Shown here in pieces: positions 53,892 to 62,155 of a DNA stretch of 62,588 nucleotides. This DNA comes from Mariniblastus sp. (GTDB taxonomy: Bacteria; Planctomycetota; Planctomycetia; Pirellulales; Pirellulaceae), in assembly GCA_022447605.1 (NCBI GenBank), contig JAKVBG010000015.1, positions 1 through 62,588 of the forward strand. The letters are read 5' to 3'. Numbering within the stretch: position 1 is the first letter of the stretch; every line of letters starts with the position of its first letter. Both the position numbers and the translations under genes were made by a program. Under the pieces are notes generated by a model. That model ran no database searches. It had not been told where the DNA came from and saw only the letters and a list, made by a program, of their open reading frames with translations.

Positions 53892-54647
53892 ATGAACCCA
53901 CCCCTCGCAATCGTACTGGCCGCCGGCAAGGGCACACGAATGAAATCCGACCTGCCGAAGGTTCTCTGCCAGGCCTGCGATCGCCCCCTGGTCGAATACG
54001 TGATCGACGCGCTCCGCGGTGCGGGTGTCGAACGGATCGTGGTCGTGGTCGGTTACCAGGCCGAAAAGGTCCAACAGGCATTGGCCCACTACGATCAGTT
54101 GGAATTTGCCACGCAGTCCGAGCAGCTGGGCACCGGGCACGCGGTGATGATGTGCCGGGAGCAGCTCGTCTCCCACGACGGGCCGGTCGTCGTGGTCGCC
54201 GGGGACTCCCCCCTCATGCAGACCCGCAGCATTGAACGCCTGCTGACCGATTTCAAGTCGGATCGTCCCGCCTGTATCCTGGGGACCCTGATCCACGACG
54301 ACCCGACCGGCCTGGGAAGAATCCTGCGAGATGAAACGGGTGATTTTGTAGGGATCGTCGAAGAAAAAGACGCCACCCCGCAGCAAAAGTCAATTGAAGA
54401 GGTCAATATGAGCACGTATGTTTTCGATTGCCAGCCTCTTGTTTCCGCTTTGGGCAAATTGACCGATGACAACCAGCAACGTGAATATTACATTACTGAT
54501 GTACCAAAACTGATGCTGGCCGACGGACTGGACATTCGAGCGCTTCCAGTCCTTCAACCGATCGAAGCGCTCAGCGTAAATACCCTCGACCAGCTTGCCG
54601 AGGTCGAATCCGTGATGACCCGTAAAAGCGATTCCGATGCCTCCTGA
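53892..54647 (+). CDS. GlmU-like uridylyltransferase, N-terminal domain only
   Basis: A nucleotidyltransferase that should join UTP to N-acetylglucosamine-1-phosphate (or a similar sugar). The 251 residues match the first half of GlmU: VLAAGKGTRMKSDLPK, EQLGTGHAVM, VVAGDSPLM, and later MSTYVFDCQPL and REYYITDVPKL. The left-handed beta-helix acetyltransferase half, which would take acetyl-CoA, is absent. Another gene would be needed for acetylation. It overlaps prs by 11 bases, as in the classical glmU-prs arrangement. Confidence 0.88.
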   Translation: MNPPLAIVLAAGKGTRMKSDLPKVLCQACDRPLVEYVIDALRGAGVERIVVVVGYQAEKVQQALAHYDQLEFATQSEQLGTGHAVMMCREQLVSHDGPVVVVAGDSPLMQTRSIERLLTDFKSDRPACILGTLIHDDPTGLGRILRDETGDFVGIVEEKDATPQQKSIEEVNMSTYVFDCQPLVSALGKLTDDNQQREYYITDVPKLMLADGLDIRALPVLQPIEALSVNTLDQLAEVESVMTRKSDSDAS

Positions 54648-55608
54648 ACTGAAAATATTTAGTGGACGAGCCAACCAGCAACTGGCTCTGAATGTCTGCC
54701 AATTCCTGAACCTGCCACTGGGCGATTGCAAGTTCCAGACGTTTCCCGATGGGGAAATTCACTGCAAGATTGAAGATGTCAGGGGACGGGATGTTTTCCT
54801 GATGCAATCGACCAGCCCACCGGTCAATGATCACCTGATGGAATTGCTGATCATGATCGACACCTGCATGCGGGCCAGTGCCGAGCGGATCACGGCCGTT
54901 TTGCCTTACTACGGCTACGCCCGCCAGGACCGCAAGGACGAAGGGCGGGTTCCGATTACGGCCAAACTGGTGGCCAACATGCTGACACGGGCCGGTGCGA
55001 ATCGGGTCTTGACCATGGATTTGCATGCGGCCCAGATTCAGGGATTTTTTGACCTGCCTGTCGACCACCTGTACGCAGCCAGCGTTTTAAACCATTACTT
55101 CCTGAGCCAAAAATTGTCGCCGGACGAACTGGTGATCGTCAGTCCTGACGAGGGGAGCATCAAACGGGCCGTCGGTCACGCCACGCGGCTGGGGGGTGAA
55201 TTGGCCATCATCGACAAGCGGCGTACCGGCGCAGAAACAACGACGCAGGAAAATATCATTGGTGGCAACCTGGAAGGCAAGGTCGCCCTGATGTTCGATG
55301 ACATGATCGCCACCGCCGGCTCGATCTGTGGAGCAGCCGAACTGGTGAAAAAGCGTGGGGCGCGGGAAATCCACGTGGCGGCGACCCATGGCATCTTTGC
55401 CGGCAAGGCGATCGAGCGGTTGGATAAAGCTCCGATTGACAGTATTGTCGTCACCGACAGTGTGCCGTTGGAACCGGAAAAGCAACTCCCCAAGATCAAG
55501 GTCCTCTCGGTGGCCAGTATCCTGGGAGAAGCGATCAAACGGATCCACCAGCACGAGTCGATCAGCGCGATTTTCGAAGGGGAAGCTGCCCGTTCGGCCG
55601 ACCTGTAG
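54637..55608 (+). CDS. prs: Ribose-phosphate pyrophosphokinase Prs
   Basis: Makes PRPP from ribose-5-phosphate and ATP, the entry to nucleotide, His and Trp synthesis. The 323 residues have the conserved start ELKIFSGRANQQLA, the catalytic flexible loop region KRRTGAETTTQE, the PRPP-binding VALMFDDMIATAGSICGAA, and the FPDGEIHCKI metal/substrate region. The ATG overlaps the preceding gene by 11 bases, implying coupled translation. A small hairpin starts at the stop codon and the converging groES-like gene follows. Confidence 0.96.
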   Translation: MPPELKIFSGRANQQLALNVCQFLNLPLGDCKFQTFPDGEIHCKIEDVRGRDVFLMQSTSPPVNDHLMELLIMIDTCMRASAERITAVLPYYGYARQDRKDEGRVPITAKLVANMLTRAGANRVLTMDLHAAQIQGFFDLPVDHLYAASVLNHYFLSQKLSPDELVIVSPDEGSIKRAVGHATRLGGELAIIDKRRTGAETTTQENIIGGNLEGKVALMFDDMIATAGSICGAAELVKKRGAREIHVAATHGIFAGKAIERLDKAPIDSIVVTDSVPLEPEKQLPKIKVLSVASILGEAIKRIHQHESISAIFEGEAARSADL

Positions 55609-55633
55609 ACCAGTAGCCTGGTCCACCCGGGTG
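55608..55633 (+). terminator. Hairpin and palindrome at the prs stop
   Basis: GACCAG (55608-55613) pairs with CTGGTC (55618-55623) over TAGC. CACCCGGGTG (55624-55633) is a second perfect palindrome adjoining it. No T-tract is present, so termination between the converging prs and groES-like genes is only plausible. Confidence 0.35.
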
Positions 55634-55693
55634 AATTTCCACGCAATTTTCAGGCAGAACCGGGACAACACCGAGCCGACCGTTAACGGCAAC

Positions 55694-55726
55694 AGTGGTC
55701 GGATCTACAAAAGTGGTCGGATCTAC
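55694..55726. repeat. Two direct 15-bp repeats at 18-bp period
   Basis: AGTGGTCGGATCTAC occurs at 55694-55708 and 55712-55726 without mismatch, separated by AAA. It lies in the convergent gap between prs and the groES-like gene and has no open frame attached. Confidence 0.85.
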
Positions 55727-55768
55727 GTGGAAGACGGCCCAAGCGGGGACACGCTGCGATGGCAAGCC

Positions 55769-56110
55769 TTAGCCTCGCTCCACGGGGTCGGGCCGAAACA
55801 CGGCCACGATGTCTTCTACCGGGACGACAAACAGCTGATTGTCTGCCTCAAAGTCGACCGGAATCGCGTTCTTGGGATGAAACAGAACTTTATCGTACTG
55901 CCGTAACGGCAATTCATCGTCATGCTCGACGGCCGCCGAAATGGTGACGATTCGTCCGGTAATCGTCGGAATCTCAGCCGCATCCGGCAAGGCAATCCCC
56001 CCCTTTGTCTCACGTTTCGGTTCATCTTTGCGGACCAGCACCCGCAGGCCGATCGGTTCGACATACTCAAATTTCTGGGACCTGCGGGAAAGGGGCGGTT
56101 TTTTGGCCAT
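55769..56110 (-). CDS. GroES-like co-chaperonin
   Basis: The 113-residue protein has a GroES beta-barrel: EPIGLRVLVRKDEPKRETKGGIALPDAA near residues 18-45 (the mobile loop normally sits here and shows the GGI-x-LP hallmark), then GRIVTIS and DKVLFHPKNAIPV. An N-terminal 17-residue basic extension (MAKKPPLSRRSQKFEY) precedes the barrel. GroES caps GroEL during protein folding; groEL is not adjacent here, so this is a solo copy. ATG 56110 is preferred over an ATG 40 codons upstream. It is transcribed opposite to the surrounding cluster. No CIRCE element was seen. Confidence 0.82.
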   Translation of the reverse strand: MAKKPPLSRRSQKFEYVEPIGLRVLVRKDEPKRETKGGIALPDAAEIPTITGRIVTISAAVEHDDELPLRQYDKVLFHPKNAIPVDFEADNQLFVVPVEDIVAVFRPDPVERG

Positions 56111-56435
56111 AAATGGAAATTCTTCGGGGTTAAAATACGGAATCGGATACAGCGCTGAGTGGGGTACCATCCTGGACGAAATCGACGGGCGGGCCCGGTC
56201 ACCCGGCAGCCTCTGGGAAACCTGGCCCATGCGAGAAGTTAATCGCTAAAAACCACGTACGCAAGACAACTTGGGCTTGAAACTAGCGAAGAATCTGCGA
56301 GAATCTTTCGATTCTGGACGATTTTTCCGGCAGCCCCCGTGTTGCCGTTTTCTATTGTATTGGCCAGCCCTCGATATGCCAAAAGGGGCCGGCCTTGTTG
56401 AAATTATAGAAACGAACAATTTTAAGGTCAAAGGT
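56111..56435. other. 325-base divergent region between groES-like and rplY
   Basis: No gene is supported. AGAATC occurs twice (56290-56295; 56300-56305), and the second copy forms a hairpin with GATTCT (56310-56315) over TTTC. This could be a regulatory leader of the rplY transcript. Stretches such as TTGAAATTATAGAAAC near 56396-56411 are promoter-like, without a clear -35 box. Confidence 0.4.
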
Positions 56436-57068
56436 GTGGCTGAGATACTGAATTGCGAGAAACGCGAAGAAACAGGTACCTTGCGAATGCGCCGACTCCG
56501 TCAATCGGGAAGCATCCCCGCCATCCTGTATGGCCGCGGTGAGACCGTGTCACTGACGATCAGTTCGCGTGATATCTTCAATGCCGTCCGCCATGGCAGC
56601 CGGATCGTTGAACTCCAAGGTGACGTCAACGAAAGCGCGTTGATCAAGGATGTCCAATGGGATCCGCTCGGAGACGATGTACTCCACTTGGACCTGACCC
56701 GGATCGACGCCTCAGAAGTCGTCGACCTGACGTTGCAGGTACACTTGGTAGGGGAGGCCCCCGGAACCCACCATGGCGGTACGCTGAAGCACCTGCTGCA
56801 TGAAGTGGAAGTCGCCTGTCCTGCCAACATGGTTCCCGAAAAACTTGAACTGAAGATCAATTCCCTGGAACTGGACGGGGCACTGACGGCCAAGGACATC
56901 CCGCTTCCCGAGGGCGCATCGATGTTGACACCGGCCGACGAAATGGTCGCCCAGTGCGTGGTCGTAGTCGAGGCCGAAGTAGAAACAGCCGATGACGCGG
57001 GTGCCGCTGCTGAACCGGAAGTCATCGGCCGCAAAACTGACGATGAAGAGGGTGGCGAGGAATCGTGA
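56436..57068 (+). CDS. rplY: Ribosomal protein bL25 (CTC form)
   Basis: A 5S-rRNA-binding protein of the large subunit. The 210 residues begin at GTG (VAEILNCEKREETGTLRMRR...), with the conserved REETG, RRLRQSGSIPAILYGRGE and later the CTC-type beta domain (DLTRIDASEVVDL, VACPANMVPEKLEL, LPEGASMLTPADE). The C-terminus is acidic. An upstream open frame to 56271 has no conservation and was rejected. AAGG sits nine bases before the GTG. Next downstream is pth, matching the classical ctc-pth order. Confidence 0.93.
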   Translation: MAEILNCEKREETGTLRMRRLRQSGSIPAILYGRGETVSLTISSRDIFNAVRHGSRIVELQGDVNESALIKDVQWDPLGDDVLHLDLTRIDASEVVDLTLQVHLVGEAPGTHHGGTLKHLLHEVEVACPANMVPEKLELKINSLELDGALTAKDIPLPEGASMLTPADEMVAQCVVVVEAEVETADDAGAAAEPEVIGRKTDDEEGGEES

Positions 57069-57166
57069 AGCAATAAAACGTGATGACCCCTGCCTGCTCC
57101 CGATATCGATCGCAATAAGGCAAGACCAGGTGTCGGCACGTTATGGAAACGGCCAGTGGTGAACCG

Positions 57167-57826
57167 ATGAAACTAGTGGTCGGGCTCGGCAACCCGGGTA
57201 AAAAATACAATGGAACACGACACAATGTCGGGTTCGAACTGATCGGCCAGTTTGGCTTGAAATACGATGTGGGCAGGCCCAAGTCGAAATTCAATGCCGA
57301 ATTGGTCGAAACAACGATACGAAACGAAAAGACGGTACTGGCTTGCCCGCTTACTTTCATGAATTTGAGCGGGCAAACGGTAGTGGAAGTAGTCAATTTT
57401 TATAAACTACAACTCGACGACCTGTTGATTGTCTGTGACGACTTCAACTTGGATGTCGGGAGATTGCGATTCCGCCCCGGCGGATCGTCAGGCGGCCAAA
57501 ACGGCCTGGAGGACATCATCCGTCGTCTGGGCACCGACGCCTTTGGCCGACTGAGGATAGGCGTAGGAAGGCCCCCAGCTGGCTGGAATGTCTCGAACTA
57601 CGTTTTGGGGCGTTTTGACGCTGCGGATCGTGAGACGATGACAAAAGCGATTCAACGTTCGGTCGAAGCGGTCGAACACTGGATCGAATTTGGAGTCCAA
57701 TCGGCCATGAACAAGTTCAATGCCGACCCGAACAAGACAGAGAAACGTCCCGACCCGTCGGGCAACCAAACGAGGACATCGGACCAACCGGAGTCCCCAA
57801 AGAGTCAAGAAAAACTAGAACCTTAA
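57167..57826 (+). CDS. pth: Peptidyl-tRNA hydrolase Pth
   Basis: Releases stalled peptides from tRNA by hydrolysing the ester bond. The 219 residues start MKLVVGLGNPGKKYNGTRHNVGFE, with the catalytic His next to Asn in TRHNVG, then PLTFMNLSGQTV and DDLLIVCDDFNLDVG with the conserved Asp, and SSGGQNGLEDI with the binding Asn. The C-terminal 30 residues are an extra polar tail. The start at 57167 is chosen by homology; a longer frame from 57143 is not conserved. It lies 98 bases after rplY and 25 bases before rpsF. Confidence 0.95.
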   Translation: MKLVVGLGNPGKKYNGTRHNVGFELIGQFGLKYDVGRPKSKFNAELVETTIRNEKTVLACPLTFMNLSGQTVVEVVNFYKLQLDDLLIVCDDFNLDVGRLRFRPGGSSGGQNGLEDIIRRLGTDAFGRLRIGVGRPPAGWNVSNYVLGRFDAADRETMTKAIQRSVEAVEHWIEFGVQSAMNKFNADPNKTEKRPDPSGNQTRTSDQPESPKSQEKLEP

Positions 57827-57851
57827 AATTCAAATTTAGAGGAAATTGATC

Positions 57852-58256
57852 GTGGCTGAGAAAGTCTACGAATGCATGTTCATCTTCAATGCCAACGCCT
57901 ACGCCAAGAACCCGGCGGCGGCGGCCAAGGCAGTTCAGGATGTAACCGAAACGGTCAATGGCGAGCTGATGGCGAGCCGTTTGTGGAACGAGCAGAAACT
58001 GGCGTACCCGATCAATGGGCAACGCAAAGGTGTCTACTGGCTGGCTTACGTCAAGATGGAAAGCACCGGCGTCACCAAGTTCAATCGCGCTTGCAAACTG
58101 ACCGATATCATGTTGCGACACCTGGTGGTTGGCATTGACCCGCGCCTGGTAGATACCATGATTGCTGTCGCCAAGGGAGAAGCTGTCCCCGGGGCTGACG
58201 AACCGGCAGCCGAAGAGAAGCCAGAACAGGAAACGGCCACGGCAACGGAAGGTTGA
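57852..58256 (+). CDS. rpsF: Ribosomal protein bS6
   Basis: A small-subunit protein that normally binds S18 on the platform. The 134 residues (GTG start, AGAGGAAA eight bases upstream) have the S6 fold: EKVYECMFIFNANAYAK, WNEQKLAYPINGQRKGVYWL, then a final strand near DIMLRHLVVGI. A C-terminal acidic/Ala-rich tail (about 25 residues) extends beyond the usual end. It begins the rpsF-ssb-rplI-dnaB group, but the usual S18 gene is missing after ssb. Confidence 0.9.
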   Translation: MAEKVYECMFIFNANAYAKNPAAAAKAVQDVTETVNGELMASRLWNEQKLAYPINGQRKGVYWLAYVKMESTGVTKFNRACKLTDIMLRHLVVGIDPRLVDTMIAVAKGEAVPGADEPAAEEKPEQETATATEG

Positions 58257-58358
58257 TGACCAAACGTGTCACGGCGTTCGGTAAGATGGTGACAGGAAGT
58301 CGGCCTTTGACGGAAGCGACTTTTTACTACCCGGACGATCAGAACGGAGAGAAAACAT

Positions 58359-58805
58359 ATGGCCAGTTTTAATCGAGTCATTTTAGTCGGCAACATCACG
58401 CGGGACATCGAGCTCCGCTACACGCCGCAAGGTACGGCCGTGACGGATATCGGGCTCGCTGTGAATGATCGTGTCAAGAAACAGGGTGAATGGGTCGACG
58501 AAACCACGTTTGTCGACATTACCTTGTGGGGACGGACGGCCGAGGTCGCCGGCGAATACCTTTCCAAGGGTTCTCCGGTGCTGATCGAGGGGCGATTGAA
58601 ACTCGATTCCTGGGAACAGGACGGGCAAAAACGCTCCAAGTTGAAGATTATTGGTGAACGGATGCAGATGCTCAGCGGACGCTCCGGCTCCGGTGGATCG
58701 GGCGGCAACCCGGCCAGGCAACAGGCGCCCAACGCGGCTCCCAGCCCGGCTCCCAGTGCCGCTCCCAGCCAGAGTGTTCCCCCCGATGATGAAGTACCCT
58801 TTTAA
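58359..58805 (+). CDS. ssb: Single-stranded DNA-binding protein SSB
   Basis: Binds and protects single-stranded DNA in replication and repair. The 148 residues show the OB fold ([51 protein letters not shown]). A Gly/Ser/Pro/Ala-rich linker follows, and the acidic tip DDEVPF recruits partner enzymes. GGAGAG lies ten bases before the ATG. It sits between rpsF and rplI, with only 38 bases before rplI. Confidence 0.97.
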   Translation: MASFNRVILVGNITRDIELRYTPQGTAVTDIGLAVNDRVKKQGEWVDETTFVDITLWGRTAEVAGEYLSKGSPVLIEGRLKLDSWEQDGQKRSKLKIIGERMQMLSGRSGSGGSGGNPARQQAPNAAPSPAPSAAPSQSVPPDDEVPF

Positions 58806-58843
58806 ATCAAGAAATACCCTTTCATTGAATAGTTGAGTTTGTC

Positions 58844-59386
58844 ATGCCTAGCGCAAAACTAAGAAAGAAACGCCGAGCAAAGCCCGCCGGATTGACGCGG
58901 TTGCCGAAAGGCCCCAATGGCGGGATCGAACTGTTGCTGATCCAGTCGGTCGACCACCTCGGCAAACAGGGTGAAGTCGTCGAGGTAAAACCTGGTTTTG
59001 CCAACAACTACCTACTGCCCCAGGGACTGGCGACGATTGCCAGTGAGCACCACAAGCGGATGGTGGAAAAACACAAGGCCAAGCTCAATGAAATCGAAAT
59101 GGCCCGCCTGAAGGATCTCAACAACCTGGCCGAGCTGGTGTCCAAGCAGAGCATCACGATCGAAGCGAATGCCAACGATGAAGGACACCTCTACGGAAGC
59201 GTGGGAGCAGCCGATATCGTGGCGGCCCTGAAGCAGAACGAGATCAACCTGACCAATGACCAAATTCGTCTGGAAGGGGTGCTCAAAGAACTCGGCCTGT
59301 ACACCGTTAAGGTTCACCTGCACCAGGAAATTGAAACCGAATGTAAAGTTTGGGTCGTCCCGGCAGTCGAAGCGGATTCCGAATAG
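58844..59386 (+). CDS. rplI: Ribosomal protein bL9 with N-terminal extension
   Basis: A large-subunit protein that binds 23S rRNA with its N-domain. At 180 residues it is longer than usual (about 150). The conserved start, normally MKVILL..., here reads IELLLIQSVDHLGKQGEVVEVKPGFANNYLLP after a 26-residue basic extension (MPSAKLRKKRRAKPAGLTRL). The long central helix (HKAKLNEIEMARLKDL) and the C-domain end KVHLHQEIETECKVWV are intact. A terminator follows at 59454. Confidence 0.92.
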   Translation: MPSAKLRKKRRAKPAGLTRLPKGPNGGIELLLIQSVDHLGKQGEVVEVKPGFANNYLLPQGLATIASEHHKRMVEKHKAKLNEIEMARLKDLNNLAELVSKQSITIEANANDEGHLYGSVGAADIVAALKQNEINLTNDQIRLEGVLKELGLYTVKVHLHQEIETECKVWVVPAVEADSE

Positions 59387-59453
59387 ACGGTGGCAGGAGG
59401 CAGACAGACGGATAATGACAAGTTATCCATGACCATTCACTTGGAACAGAAAG

Positions 59454-59485
59454 CTCGTCGAGGCATTCCCCCGGCGGGTTTTTTT
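59454..59485 (+). terminator. Terminator after rplI
   Basis: CTCGTCG (59454-59460) pairs with CGGCGGG (59472-59478) with two G-T pairs over an 11-base loop, followed by a run of seven T (59479-59485). Its position between rplI and dnaB may lower dnaB expression. Confidence 0.6.
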
Positions 59486-59651
59486 CTGCGCCGTTGCGGT
59501 TGGCCGGCGTGAAACCGTTTTGTCTCCAAAAATCCGAGTTGACGGTTGTTTGCGCCGGTCGGAGCCGTAAGATACATTTTGCTGACCTGTCAGCTCGGAC
59601 CGAGTCAGAAAACCGGCTCTGCCGAACAGGCGTCGAACAAGGATTGAATCA

Positions 59652-61097
59652 TTGGCAACGCAACCGAAAAAGTTCAAGAAGCGTCAAGACCGAGGCAGTG
59701 AACAGGCGGAACCGATTGTCGATCGGCCGCCTCCCTTCAACCTCGAGGCAGAAACGGGTGTACTGGGCAGCCTGATGCTGATGCCCGAGGCCTGTGACGA
59801 GATTGTCAACATTCTCCGCGCCACGGACTTCTACGATGAAGCACACGGCCAGCTCTTTTCCCACATCATGGAGATGCATTCTGCCGGGAAAAAGATCGAC
59901 ATGACGTTGCTCCGCGAACGGCTGGTCAACCACGATCATTACGAAATGATCGGGGGAGCTGCGGGCCTGGCCGAGATTTTCACGACCGTGCCGTCAGCCG
60001 CCCACGCAGTCTACTATGCGACCATCGTGCGCGAAAAAGCGACGATGCGGAACCTGATCTCGACCTGCACGGAAATCCTGACCGAGGCGTACCAGCCGGC
60101 CGAAACATCGGAACACCTCTTGAACCGAGCCGAACAGAAGGTATTCGGGATTCGAGAAAGCCGCCAATCGAGCAACCTGTCCCAAATCGATGAAGTTCTC
60201 GAGGTCGCCATGGACCGCCTGGAGGCCCGCGTGCGTGGTGAATCCCAACCGGGAACCGTTGAGACCGGGTTTTCCGATCTCGACCGATTGACGGGCGGTC
60301 TGCACGCCTCGGAACTCGCCATTCTGGCTGCCAGACCGAGTATGGGTAAAACGGCTTTTGCCATGAACATTGCCGAAAACATCGTGCTGAAATCACGCAA
60401 ACCGGTCCTGTTTGTCAGCCTGGAAATGGCGGCCATCGAATTGATCGAGAGAATGCTCTGTAGCGTGGCCAAGGTAAACGGCCATCGCCTGCGCAATGGC
60501 ACCTTGTCAGCTGAGGACCGGAAACGATTGGTAAGCGTGGCCGGTGAACTGAGCCAGGCACCCCTGTTCCTGGACGACTCCCCGACGCGAAACGTATCCG
60601 AGATTGCGGGTGCCGCGCGACGTGTGTTGCGGAAAGAAGGCGAGCTTGGCTTGATCGTGATCGATTACCTGCAGCTGATCCAACCCGACCAGTCGACGGA
60701 TCCACGGCAGGAACAAGTCGCCAAAATGGCCCGCCGTCTGAAAGGTCTGGCAAGGGAACTGAAGGTCCCAATCCTCTGCCTGGCCCAATTAAATCGCCAA
60801 GCCGAGGACTCGCGCGACCATCGCCCAAAACTGAGCCATCTACGGGAATCGGGGGCGATCGAACAGGATGCTGACGTCGTCATGTTCGTGCATCGAAAAG
60901 ACTACTACGCCAGTCAAGACGATGATTCCAACCAACAGGGTGAAGCGCTGATTATCGTCGGCAAACAGAGGAATGGCCCGACCGATGACGTCGAGTTGAG
61001 TTGGCTGCGGGAATACACCAGATTCGAGGACCGGGCGGCAGAACGGTTCAGTGAATTCGATCAATTTGAGCCCGCCTCATTCGACAGCCCGGGGTGA
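59652..61097 (+). CDS. dnaB: Replicative DNA helicase DnaB
   Basis: The hexameric helicase that unwinds DNA ahead of the replisome. The 481 residues have the N-terminal domain (PPFNLEAETGVLGSLMLMP, EIFTTVPSAAHAVYYA), a linker helix and the RecA-like motor: Walker A ARPSMGKTAF, the LFVSLEMAAIELIERML segment, Walker B GLIVIDYLQLI, and the arginine finger region near RESGAIEQDADVVMFVHR. The start is TTG with AAGGA nine bases upstream; no ATG keeps the N-domain intact. It follows rplI after 265 bases and a terminator, so it may have its own promoter. Confidence 0.96.
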   Translation: MATQPKKFKKRQDRGSEQAEPIVDRPPPFNLEAETGVLGSLMLMPEACDEIVNILRATDFYDEAHGQLFSHIMEMHSAGKKIDMTLLRERLVNHDHYEMIGGAAGLAEIFTTVPSAAHAVYYATIVREKATMRNLISTCTEILTEAYQPAETSEHLLNRAEQKVFGIRESRQSSNLSQIDEVLEVAMDRLEARVRGESQPGTVETGFSDLDRLTGGLHASELAILAARPSMGKTAFAMNIAENIVLKSRKPVLFVSLEMAAIELIERMLCSVAKVNGHRLRNGTLSAEDRKRLVSVAGELSQAPLFLDDSPTRNVSEIAGAARRVLRKEGELGLIVIDYLQLIQPDQSTDPRQEQVAKMARRLKGLARELKVPILCLAQLNRQAEDSRDHRPKLSHLRESGAIEQDADVVMFVHRKDYYASQDDDSNQQGEALIIVGKQRNGPTDDVELSWLREYTRFEDRAAERFSEFDQFEPASFDSPG

Positions 61098-61306
61098 CCG
61101 GCAGCCGAAAATCGGGCCAATTCTGTCCGATTTGCCAAAATGGGACGTGTCCGTTGCTTGACAGGAAACGGCAAGTCCCGATTATTGTTACAAAGACGTT
61201 GGATTCAGACAGATTGGATTCTGCGAGATTGGATTGGTACGACGGGAGGCAATCCAGAACGATTGCACCCGGCTTGAAGTCAAGGCAATTTTTCTGTTTT
61301 TGAAAT

Positions 61307-62029
61307 ATGTCCGTTCAGAGTTCCGGCGATATCGTCATTCTTGACGAAATGGAGACCTGTCCTTACCTCTCCGACAAGACGGCGCGGATGCCGCTACGCC
61401 TGCCGGTCGTTCAAATTTCGCCCCGTGAAGCGGACGCCCGTTTGGCCCAGGGCCATCGCCGAACCGGTGAGTACCTGTACCAGACTCGTTGCCCGAATTG
61501 TGAGGCCTGTGAACCGATTCGGCTCGATTGCCAGGAGTTCCAAATTCGTCGCAGTCAGCGTCGCGTTTTACGACGGGGTGACCGGGAAATCAGTTTGAAC
61601 ATTGGATCGGTCAAGGCGGACAATCGTCGAGTCGAACTGTTCAACAAGCATCGTCAGGTGCGAGGCTTGGCCAAGATCGATTCGCTGATCGATATCGAGG
61701 AATATATCTGGGGATTCGTTCGCAGTTGCTTCAACTCGTTTGAAATATCCTATTGGATTGATGACCGCCTGGTGGGTGTCGCTATCTGTGATCAAGGTCA
61801 ACACAGCCTTTCGGCCGTTTATACATTTTACGACCCAGACTTTGGGCGTTATTGCATTGGCACCTACTCGATTCTCAAGCAGATTGAATACTGTCGTGAT
61901 CACGGGCTGAGATACCTGTACCTCGGTTACTACATCAGCCATTCGCCCCACATGAAATACAAAGCAAGCTTTCGCCCCAACGAGCGACGCATCAACAGCG
62001 AGTGGGTAAAATTCGATGCCGAAACATGA
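61307..62029 (+). CDS. Bpt-type leucyl-tRNA-protein transferase (Ate1/Bpt family)
   Basis: An enzyme that adds leucine (Bpt) to Asp/Glu N-termini and so marks proteins for degradation through ClpS. The 240 residues resemble the bacterial Ate1 homologue: YLSDKTARMPLRLPVVQISP, the Cys cluster YQTRCPNCEACEPIRL (a heme/iron-sulfur-binding region in homologues), AVYTFYDPDFGRYCIGTYSIL and YYISHSPHMKYKASFRPNE. It stands alone about 200 bases after dnaB. The amino acid attached (Leu versus Arg) is inferred from the bacterial family. Confidence 0.88.
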   Translation: MSVQSSGDIVILDEMETCPYLSDKTARMPLRLPVVQISPREADARLAQGHRRTGEYLYQTRCPNCEACEPIRLDCQEFQIRRSQRRVLRRGDREISLNIGSVKADNRRVELFNKHRQVRGLAKIDSLIDIEEYIWGFVRSCFNSFEISYWIDDRLVGVAICDQGQHSLSAVYTFYDPDFGRYCIGTYSILKQIEYCRDHGLRYLYLGYYISHSPHMKYKASFRPNERRINSEWVKFDAET

Positions 62030-62155
62030 TTCAACGGCAGCCGAGGCCCAAGCCAGACAGTCCCCCTGTCCGTCCCGAACCGGGAGCAACAGGCTAATCC
62101 CAACGGCTCGGCTTGCCGTCAACCGACCGATTCGTTTTGATCAGGATGAAAACCA

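Noticed and set aside
56111..56435. A CIRCE heat-shock operator upstream of the groES-like gene
   Set aside because: A CTGAGTG segment near 56154 resembles one arm, but the matching inverted arm is missing.
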